NCBI GenBank assembly: GCA_018713425.1
Contig: DVOT01000239.1
Span: forward strand, 1 to 7,893
DNA: 7,893 nt
Source: Alectryocaccomicrobium faecavium
Lineage (GTDB): Bacteria; Bacillota; Clostridia; Christensenellales; Aristaeellaceae
Reading direction: 5' to 3'
The notes under the pieces: model-generated
The model's input: the letters and a program-made list of their open reading frames with translations, nothing else
The model's database searches: none
Told to the model about the DNA's origin: nothing
Translations under genes and position numbers: made by a program
Part shown: one piece after another, positions 1 to 5,351 of the stretch
How the letters are laid out: every line of letters starts with the position of its first letter
Numbering within the stretch: the stretch's first letter is position 1

Positions 1-733
1 CGCGGCGCAGATGCAGTTCGCGCGCCGCCACCATCACGCCCACGCCCACCACTTGCGCCTGGAATTCGTAGGCCAAATCCGCCATGCCGTTGAGCGTGCC
101 GCCATTTTTGGCGAAATCATCCACGATCAAAACCCGCTGCCCCGGGGCAATGGCGCGGCGCTCCAGCGTCATCGTTTCCACGCGATCGCCATGAGGGCCC
201 GCGACATAATTGATTTTCACTGCCGAACCCTCATAGGCGCGAGAATCTCGCCGCGCAATGAGCAGGGGCACGCTGAGATGCTTGGCCGTCATCAAAGCGA
301 TGGGAATGCCCTTGGTTTCCATGGTGAGCACGGCTTCGGGATGCTCGGGCAAAAATAGCGTGGAAAAGACCGCGCCTACGCGCGTGGCCATGCCCGGGTC
401 GCTCGACAGATCCGAAGTGTACAAAAAGCCGCCCGGCAAAATGCGAGCCGGATCTTTGAGCTGTTCGCACAGCGTAAGAACCGTCTCCTCCATCTGCTCC
501 CGGCTGAGAATGGCTCGATAGCGCACGCCGCCCGCGGCGCCCGGCACGGTTTCGATAGCGCCGCCGCCATACTGGCCGAACGCTTCAGCAAGCAATGTGA
601 TATCCTCACTGATGGTCGATTTCGCGGCCCCAAAAAGGCTGGCGAATTCGCTCAGGGTGTGGATCTGATTGGGCGTATCCGTAAGCCGCTGGGCGATGAT
701 AGCCATGCGCACGTTCCGCTTCACTTTCTCCAT
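1..733 (-). CDS. purR: PurR, purine operon repressor (Bacillus type), 3' end beyond window
   Basis: Transcriptional repressor of purine synthesis and uptake genes. In this family an N-terminal winged helix binds PurBox DNA, and a C-terminal phosphoribosyltransferase-like domain senses PRPP, which releases the repressor. The 244 visible codons begin at an ATG (731-733 read on the minus strand) preceded by GGGAGGA (742-748) with an 8-base gap. Residues 1-75 cover the winged helix, with AKSTISED (37-44) and VPGAAGGV (63-70) as in B. subtilis PurR as I remember it. RILPGG (97-102) and TKGIP (140-144) follow, then the PRPP loop VLIVDDFAKNGGT (201-213). The B. subtilis protein is about 285 residues, so roughly 40 C-terminal residues are missing only because the window ends. 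It is divergent from murC and has a PurBox over its own promoter, implying autoregulation. Identity is secure; catalytic transferase activity is not expected in this family. Confidence 0.95.
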   Translation of the reverse strand, partial: MEKVKRNVRMAIIAQRLTDTPNQIHTLSEFASLFGAAKSTISEDITLLAEAFGQYGGGAIETVPGAAGGVRYRAILSREQMEETVLTLCEQLKDPARILPGGFLYTSDLSSDPGMATRVGAVFSTLFLPEHPEAVLTMETKGIPIALMTAKHLSVPLLIARRDSRAYEGSAVKINYVAGPHGDRVETMTLERRAIAPGQRVLIVDDFAKNGGTLNGMADLAYEFQAQVVGVGVMVAARELHLRR

Positions 734-751
734 TGCGACCGTCCTCCCGAA

Positions 752-764
752 AAAGCCGAACATT
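752..764 (+). promoter_or_regulatory. PurBox, probable PurR operator
   Basis: The 13 bases match the B. subtilis PurBox consensus AWWWCCGAACWWT at 12 of 13 positions; only the G at 755 departs from W. The CCGAAC core is 756-761. The site lies between the purR -10 hexamer and the purR start, covering the expected transcription start near 765, where bound repressor would block initiation. A possible second, inverted box (GTTGG at 789-793, followed by five T's) lacks the central C of GTTCGG and is spaced more widely than usual, so it is doubtful. Confidence 0.65.
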
Positions 765-771
765 TCTGCTT

Positions 772-801
772 ATTATACTGCATAATATGTTGGTTTTTCC
801 A
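772..801 (-). promoter_or_regulatory. Candidate sigma-A promoter of purR
   Basis: On the minus strand a perfect TATAAT (772-777) stands about 40 bases upstream of the purR start codon. The best -35 I can find is TGGAAA (796-801) with an 18-base spacer, matching TTGACA at 4 of 6 positions. The -10 is convincing and the -35 weak. The predicted start near 765 falls inside the PurBox. A CATA-A-TATG palindrome (781-789) sits in the spacer. Confidence 0.5.
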
Positions 802-881
802 TCTCTCCCGGATAAAATCCGCCCGCAAATTGCATTTTTAACACAACAGCACCAGATTTCCACGCAATTCCTCTAGATAGC

Positions 882-903
882 TTGACATTGCATAGCGTAT
901 AAT
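882..903 (+). promoter_or_regulatory. Candidate promoter of the murC operon, with abnormal spacing
   Basis: A perfect TTGACA (882-887) and a perfect TATAAT (898-903) lie upstream of murC but only 10 bases apart, against the usual 16-18. If TATAAT is the true -10, the -35 would be the weak TAGATA at 874-879 (18-base spacer). If TTGACA is the true -35, the -10 would fall in the second repeat copy around 905-910 (GCGTAT, poor). Transcription probably starts near 910, leaving a leader of about 22 bases before the chosen GTG. Confidence 0.45.
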
Positions 904-911
904 AGCGTATC
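892..911 (+). repeat. Tandem 10-bp direct repeat in the murC promoter
   Basis: ATAGCGTATA (892-901) is followed directly by ATAGCGTATC (902-911), matching at 9 of 10 positions. The junction of the copies creates the TATAAT hexamer. A period of 10 bases places both copies on the same face of the helix, as expected of an operator bound by a dimer or two adjacent subunits. It may equally be a slippage duplication. Confidence 0.7.
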
Positions 912-918
912 GGCATGG

Positions 919-924
919 AAGGAG
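919..924 (+). promoter_or_regulatory. Ribosome binding site that sets the murC start
   Basis: AAGGAG stands 8 bases before GTG 933, 14 bases before the in-frame ATG 939, 2 bases before GTG 927, and downstream of ATG 915. The spacing favours GTG 933. ATG 915 would lie almost at the predicted transcription start and have no ribosome site. Confidence 0.6.
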
Positions 925-932
925 CGGTGCAT

Positions 933-2333
933 GTGGGCATGGATCTGAAAAATTTTGTGGGTAAGCGGGTGCATTTCATCGGCGCGGGCGGTTGCTCGAT
1001 GAGCGGGCTCGCGCGGCTGATGCAGCAGCTGGGGATGGAAGTCACCGGTTCGGACCGCACCGCTTCGCACAAAACGGAGGCGCTCGTGCAGGCGGGCATC
1101 CCCGTGCAGATCGGGCACGAGGCGGATCTGGTGCGCCAGGCGAATCTGGTGGTGTATTCCGCCGCCATCGCGCCGGACAACCCAGAGCGCGCCGCGGCGC
1201 GGGAACTGGGTATCCCCCAAATCGAGCGAGCGGAGCTACTTGGGCTGCTCTGCCGCGAGCACGTCTGCCCCATCGGCGTGAGCGGCACGCACGGCAAAAC
1301 CACCGTTACGGCGATGATCGCGCAGGTAATGTGCGAAAATGGCCTGAACCCCACCGTACACGTGGGCGGGGAGCTAGACGCCATCGGCGGCTCCACGCGG
1401 CTGGGCGGCCGGGAATATTTCCTGTGCGAGGCATGCGAATTCAACCGGACGTTCCTCCAATTCGAGCCCAAAATCGCCCTGATTCTCAACATCGATGAAG
1501 ACCATCTCGATTGCTACCGCGATATCGACGATATTGAGGCCGCGTTTTTGCAATTTGCCCGCCTAGTGCCGCACTATGGCTTTGTGATCGGCTGTGGGGA
1601 CGACGCGCGCGTGCGCCACGTGCTTTCTCAACTTTCCTGCCGCACGCGCACCTATGGCATCGAGCCGCAAAACGAAATCCGCGCGGAAAACCTTTCTTAC
1701 GACGAAGTGGGCTGTGCCTGCTTCACGGCCACGCTGTTCGGCCACCCGCTATGCGAAGTGGAGCTAAAAGTGGCGGGCGAGCACAATGTGAAAAACGCGC
1801 TGGCCGCCATCGCCCTGGCCGAAAAGCTCAGCATGCCCATGCACGCCGTGGCCGAATCCCTGGGGCGCTTCGCAGGCGCGCACCGGCGCTTTGAACTGAC
1901 CAGCGTGACCGACGGCGTGCGCGTCTATCAAGATTACGGGCACAACCCCACCGAAATCAAAAACGCGCTGGCCATTGCCAAGCTCCAGCCGCACCGGGAG
2001 CTATGGTCCGTGTGGCAGCCGCACACCTATTCGCGCACGAAAACCCTCTTCCAGGGCTTTGTGGAAACCTTTGACCCGGTGGATCACCTGCTGATCACCG
2101 ATATCTGCGCCGCTCGCGAAAGCGATCCCGGCGATATATCGAGCGAAATGCTCATTGCCCCCATCCGCGCGCGCGGCGTGGACGTGCACTATACGCCCAC
2201 GTTCGACGACGCGGAGGCTTACCTGCGATCCCACTGGCAGCCCGGCGACCTTGTGGTGACCCATGGCTGCGGGGATATAGATCTGCTCAACGAGCAAATT
2301 GCCCTTCACGGGAACACAAAGGAGGTCGTATAA
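933..2333 (+). CDS. murC: MurC, UDP-N-acetylmuramate--L-alanine ligase
   Basis: Cytoplasmic ATP-dependent ligase that joins L-alanine to UDP-N-acetylmuramic acid, the first peptide step of peptidoglycan precursor synthesis (EC 6.3.2.8). With the GTG start the protein has 466 residues, usual for the family (about 430-490). The N-terminal UDP-binding domain shows HFIGAGGCSMSGLA (14-27). The central ATP-binding domain has the P-loop GTHGKTT (118-124), HVGGEL (143-148), NIDEDHLD (186-193) and GEHNVKNALAA (282-292). The C-terminal domain has HRRFE (317-321), DYGHNPTE (334-341), QPHTYSRT (362-369) and DPGDISS (398-404). Asn338 stands where many MurC proteins have the second His of DYGHHPTE, and CEACEF (165-170) replaces the common EADESD; I associate both with clostridial forms rather than with loss of function. 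It is probably first in a four-gene operon and divergent from purR. The start may instead be ATG 939 or ATG 915. Confidence 0.96.
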   Translation: MGMDLKNFVGKRVHFIGAGGCSMSGLARLMQQLGMEVTGSDRTASHKTEALVQAGIPVQIGHEADLVRQANLVVYSAAIAPDNPERAAARELGIPQIERAELLGLLCREHVCPIGVSGTHGKTTVTAMIAQVMCENGLNPTVHVGGELDAIGGSTRLGGREYFLCEACEFNRTFLQFEPKIALILNIDEDHLDCYRDIDDIEAAFLQFARLVPHYGFVIGCGDDARVRHVLSQLSCRTRTYGIEPQNEIRAENLSYDEVGCACFTATLFGHPLCEVELKVAGEHNVKNALAAIALAEKLSMPMHAVAESLGRFAGAHRRFELTSVTDGVRVYQDYGHNPTEIKNALAIAKLQPHRELWSVWQPHTYSRTKTLFQGFVETFDPVDHLLITDICAARESDPGDISSEMLIAPIRARGVDVHYTPTFDDAEAYLRSHWQPGDLVVTHGCGDIDLLNEQIALHGNTKEVV

Positions 2334-2888
2334 ATGTCAGATCCCATTCAAACCGTCGCGATGCGAATATGCGATCTGCGGGATATTGCCGGTCTTTCCC
2401 AAGAACAGGTTGCCGAACGCGCGGGCGTACCGCTAGAAGAATATATCGCCTATGAAGCGGGCACGCGCGATTTTTCCTTCAGCCACCTGTTCAACATTGC
2501 CGGGGTTCTCGGCGTGGATATTTCCGATCTGCTCACCGGCGAAAGCCCCAAGCTGAAGGGATATATCCTCACGCGCGCGGGAAAAGGCCTCGCGTTCGAG
2601 CGCCGCAAAGCGTATCAATACGAACATTTGGCCTACAATTTCCGCGATAAGAAGGCCGAGCCCTTTATGGTCACGGTGGATTACGATCCCAGTGGCAAGG
2701 AAAAACCGGCGCATTCGCATGAGGGGCAGGAATTTGATTATGTGCTGGAAGGGCACATGAAGATTGTGTTGGGCGGGAACGATGTGTATCTCGGCCCGGG
2801 CGATTCGATTTATTACGATTCCGCCATTCCCCATGCCATGTACGCGGTGGATTCCGATTGCCACTTCATCGCAGTGGTTATCAAGTAG
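2334..2888 (+). CDS. XRE-family HTH regulator with C-terminal cupin domain
   Basis: Probable transcription factor of 184 residues that binds DNA through an XRE-type helix-turn-helix and a small ligand or metal through a cupin barrel. The HTH spans about residues 8-68, with the recognisable LSQEQVAERAGVPLEEYIAYEAG segment at 21-43. The cupin runs from about 108 to 183: H127, H129 and E133 form the first metal motif (HxHxxxE) and H167 the second, so all four usual ligands are present. The ATG follows the murC stop with no gap; the ribosome site AAAGGAGG (2318-2325) lies inside the end of murC, suggesting translational coupling. HTH-cupin proteins are often encoded beside AMP-forming acyl-CoA synthetases, as here, so it likely controls this operon in response to the substrate or product of the next gene. 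The effector and the operator are not known; the tandem repeat upstream of murC is a candidate site. Confidence 0.9.
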   Translation: MSDPIQTVAMRICDLRDIAGLSQEQVAERAGVPLEEYIAYEAGTRDFSFSHLFNIAGVLGVDISDLLTGESPKLKGYILTRAGKGLAFERRKAYQYEHLAYNFRDKKAEPFMVTVDYDPSGKEKPAHSHEGQEFDYVLEGHMKIVLGGNDVYLGPGDSIYYDSAIPHAMYAVDSDCHFIAVVIK

Positions 2889-2902
2889 GAGGACGGACTT
2901 AC

Positions 2903-4555
2903 ATGGCGTTTTACGAGCAATTTCTGGACCAGACCAAGTTTGGTTCGTATGAAGATTATCTGAAAAACTTCCACGTGAACGTGCCGGAAAACTTCAACTA
3001 CGCGTTCGACGTGTTGGACAAAATCGCCGAGGCGGAGCCGGATCGCGTCGCGCTCGTGTGGGAGCATGTGGACGGTCGCGAAAAGACGCTGACCTTTGGC
3101 GATATCGCCAAAAAATCCAATCAAGCGGCCCGCGCGCTGCAAAAAATGGGCATCCACAAGGGCGACGCCGTGATGCTGGTGCTCAAACGGCACTATTCCT
3201 TCTGGTATACCATCATGGCGCTGCACAAACTGGGCGCGATCACCGTGCCCGCCACGCACCTGCTCACCAAGAAGGACATCGTGTACCGCGCGGACGCGGC
3301 GGACATCAAAATGATCATCGCCGTGGACGACGGCGCGTTCCCCGCCCACGCGGACGAGGCCGTGGGCGATTGCCCCACCCTCGAAAAGCTGGTGATCGTG
3401 GACGGCGCGCGCGAAGGCTGGGAGCAGCTCGATCTGGACGGCGAGAGCGACGCGCCGCTTGAGCGCCCCACGCTCGCGCCTGACGACATCATGCTGCTCT
3501 ACTTTACCTCCGGCACCTCGGGCATGCCCAAGATGGTGGCGCACAATTTCGCCTACCCGCTGGGGCACATTCAGACCGCGGTCTACTGGCAGCAGTGCAT
3601 CGACGGCGGCTTGCACCTCACGGTTTCGGAAACCGGCTGGGCCAAAAGCGTGTGGGGCAAGCTCTATGGACAGTGGATGGCGGGCAGCGCCGTGATGGCG
3701 TACGATTTTGAAAAATTTATCCCCAAAAACATGCTGGCCATCCTGGAAAAGCACCGCGTGACCACCTTCTGCGCGCCGCCGACCATCTACCGCTTTATGC
3801 TGCTGGAAGACGTTTCGCAATACGATCTTTCCGCCCTGAAGCATTGCTCCATCGCGGGCGAGCCGCTCAGCCCTGAGCTGTATAACAAGTGGAAGGAGCA
3901 GACCGGGCACGAGCTGTATGAGATCTATGGGCAAACCGAGCTGTGCGTCACCATCGGCACTTTCCCCTGGATGAAGATCTGCCCCGGCTCCATGGGCAAG
4001 CCTTCGCCCCTATTCGACGTAGATTTGATCGACGACGACGGCAACACCTGCCCGCCCGGCGTGGTGGGCGAAATCGTGGTGCGCGTGCGCAAGAACCCGC
4101 CGCCGGGCATGTTCATGGGCTATTACCGCGACCCCGAACGCACGAAGAGCGTGTGGTCGGATGGCATCTATCACACGCTGGATCTGGCCTGGCGCGATGA
4201 GTGGGGCTATTTCTGGTATGTGGGCCGCGCGGACGACGTGATCAAATCCTCCGGCTACCGCATCGGGCCGTTCGAAGTGGAAAGCGCGCTGCTGGAGCAT
4301 CCTGCCGTGATGGAAACGGCCATTACCGCCGTGCCCGACCCGGTGCGCGGGCAGGCCGTGAAGGCGACCATCGTGCTCAACGCGGGCTATGTGCCCAGCG
4401 ACGAGTTGAAAAAGGAATTGCAGGATCACGTGAAGCGCACGACCGCGCCCTATAAATATCCGCGCATTGTGGAATTTGTGTCCGAACTGCCCAAGACCAT
4501 CTCGGGCAAAATCCGGCGCGTCGCAATCCGCGAAGCAGGAGAAAAGAAGGAATGA
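2903..4555 (+). CDS. AMP-forming acyl-CoA synthetase (medium-chain/acetyl-CoA synthetase-like)
   Basis: Member of the ANL superfamily that activates a carboxylic acid with ATP to an acyl-AMP and transfers it to coenzyme A; the acid is not predictable here. The protein has 550 residues, the usual length. Visible motifs: the P-loop YFTSGTSGMPK (200-210), ETGWAK (243-248) as in medium-chain acyl-CoA synthetases, YGQTE (342-346), the hinge region GRADD (441-445), the GYRIGPFEVES signature (451-461) typical of acetyl- and medium-chain enzymes, and the C-terminal catalytic lysine K536 in ISGKIRR. The ribose-binding motif, normally YxTGD, reads YHTLD (423-427): Asp427 is kept but Gly is replaced by Leu426. 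The start is ATG 2903, 10 bases after AGGAGG (2887-2892), which overlaps the stop of the cupin gene; an upstream in-frame ATG at 2858 lies inside that gene and is less likely. The protein is cytoplasmic with no signal peptide, and is probably controlled by the preceding regulator. Confidence 0.93.
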   Translation: MAFYEQFLDQTKFGSYEDYLKNFHVNVPENFNYAFDVLDKIAEAEPDRVALVWEHVDGREKTLTFGDIAKKSNQAARALQKMGIHKGDAVMLVLKRHYSFWYTIMALHKLGAITVPATHLLTKKDIVYRADAADIKMIIAVDDGAFPAHADEAVGDCPTLEKLVIVDGAREGWEQLDLDGESDAPLERPTLAPDDIMLLYFTSGTSGMPKMVAHNFAYPLGHIQTAVYWQQCIDGGLHLTVSETGWAKSVWGKLYGQWMAGSAVMAYDFEKFIPKNMLAILEKHRVTTFCAPPTIYRFMLLEDVSQYDLSALKHCSIAGEPLSPELYNKWKEQTGHELYEIYGQTELCVTIGTFPWMKICPGSMGKPSPLFDVDLIDDDGNTCPPGVVGEIVVRVRKNPPPGMFMGYYRDPERTKSVWSDGIYHTLDLAWRDEWGYFWYVGRADDVIKSSGYRIGPFEVESALLEHPAVMETAITAVPDPVRGQAVKATIVLNAGYVPSDELKKELQDHVKRTTAPYKYPRIVEFVSELPKTISGKIRRVAIREAGEKKE

Positions 4556-5166
4556 AGCGCTTTTTGCTGATATTGCTCGCCGCCATGCTGGTGTTCCTGG
4601 GCGGTTGTTCCGGCGATGAGGAGGAAGGCCCGGCGGCGACGCCCACGCCCTCCCCCGTCCCTTCGCCTACGCCCGTGGCCCGACTCTCCGCCGCGCAATA
4701 CAGCTATGTCGAGTATCGAAACAACGTAATCCGCCTAAAGTTCCTCGTGCCATCGCATTGGGAGCAGCGGGACGGCACCAACATCGTTTCGTTCCATGAG
4801 CCGGTGAACAGCGGCGAAATCGATTCCATGGTGTCGCTTGCCGTGAAAACCTTTTCGCGGGAAGTCAACCAGGAAACGTACCTGGCGGAATGCAACACCT
4901 ATATGCAGTATATCGCCCAGCAGTTCGCCGAAGATTTCACCTATACGGATTTCGCCGAAGGCGATACGCTGGTCGACCGGCCCGCGATGTGTTCCACCTA
5001 TTCTGGCACCATGAACGGCGTTCCTGTGCAGGGATATGTGGCCATTGTATCCAATGGCGCGCGGCTATACGCGTTCCATTTCCGTTGCGAGGCGAGCCGG
5101 TACAACGATCTTTCCAGCGTGCTCACCTATATCCGCAGCTCTTTCGAATCCATCTCCGTCATCTGA
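4552..5166 (+). CDS. Small lipoprotein with Thr/Pro linker, function unknown
   Basis: The protein has 204 residues. Residues 1-18 form a lipoprotein signal peptide (KR followed by a hydrophobic core), and LGGC (16-19) is the lipobox, so Cys19 should be lipidated and the protein held on the outer face of the membrane. An acidic then Thr/Pro/Ser-rich tether (about 21-45) leads to a globular domain (about 48-204) beginning SYVEYRNNVIRLKFLVPSHW (51-70). That opening, a beta-rich stretch ending in a Trp-containing turn, resembles the PsbP/DcrB-like fold seen in many small Gram-positive lipoproteins; this is a pattern impression only. The mature domain has three further cysteines (114, 147, 179). 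The ATG overlaps the stop of the acyl-CoA synthetase gene (ATGA), with AGGAG (4537-4541) 10 bases upstream, so it is probably translated by coupling as the last gene of the operon. No link to acyl-CoA metabolism is evident. Confidence 0.85.
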   Translation: MKRFLLILLAAMLVFLGGCSGDEEEGPAATPTPSPVPSPTPVARLSAAQYSYVEYRNNVIRLKFLVPSHWEQRDGTNIVSFHEPVNSGEIDSMVSLAVKTFSREVNQETYLAECNTYMQYIAQQFAEDFTYTDFAEGDTLVDRPAMCSTYSGTMNGVPVQGYVAIVSNGARLYAFHFRCEASRYNDLSSVLTYIRSSFESISVI

Positions 5167-5182
5167 TTCCATAGCGTTTTTC

Positions 5183-5228
5183 GCCTGGCGGGCGGCAAAA
5201 ATCTTTGCTGCCCGCCAGGCATATTTTT
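5183..5228 (+). terminator. Rho-independent terminator of the murC operon
   Basis: Arms 5183-5199 and 5204-5220 pair over 17 bases, with one G-U (5194 with 5209) and a 4-base AATC loop. The outer 11 pairs (GCCTGGCGGGC) are perfect and GC-rich. After two intervening bases plus an A, a run of five T's (5224-5228) follows on the plus strand. It begins 17 bases after the lipoprotein stop codon. On the minus strand the hairpin is followed by A's, so it works in the plus direction. Confidence 0.85.
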
Positions 5229-5339
5229 GCCGCCGCGCATGCAACCTTTCCATTTCCTGCCACGTCTAAATGCTAAGTCCGCATTCTCCAGGGCATTCGC
5301 CCTATCGTTCGCATAGCATAGCCATACAAGCAAGAAGGG

Positions 5340-5351
5340 TGGTTCGAACCA
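5340..5351. repeat. 12-bp perfect palindrome abutting a start codon
   Basis: TGGTTCGAACCA reads the same on both strands and ends on the A of the ATG of the secreted protein gene. Its first bases overlap the end of the weak ribosome site AAGGGTGG (5335-5342). As DNA it could be an operator half-turn; as RNA it could form only a 4-bp stem with a TCGA loop. It resembles a tRNA T-arm by sequence but no tRNA surrounds it. Confidence 0.4.

Noticed and set aside
809..821. CGGATAAAATCCG, a 13-bp palindrome in the divergent region
   Set aside because: Five-base arms are common by chance, it lies outside both promoter cores, and it matches no operator I know.
773..1492. Long minus-strand open frame (239 codons) across the purR-murC gap and murC
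   Set aside because: It lies antisense to murC, whose motifs are unmistakable; its predicted protein is Ser/Arg/Pro-rich shadow sequence with no ribosome site.
2813..3934. 373-codon minus-strand open frame opposite the acyl-CoA synthetase
   Set aside because: Its His/Arg/Val-rich composition is typical of the antisense frame of a GC-rich gene, and the plus-strand frame has all superfamily motifs.
5290..5303. Small hairpin AGGGC-ATTC-GCCCT upstream of the secreted protein gene
   Set aside because: Only five pairs, no T-run and no link to a start site; too weak to call.
5221..5350. Search for a promoter of the Ig-like protein gene
   Set aside because: No pair of hexamers with acceptable spacing was found; GCATA-type short repeats at 5311-5325 look accidental.
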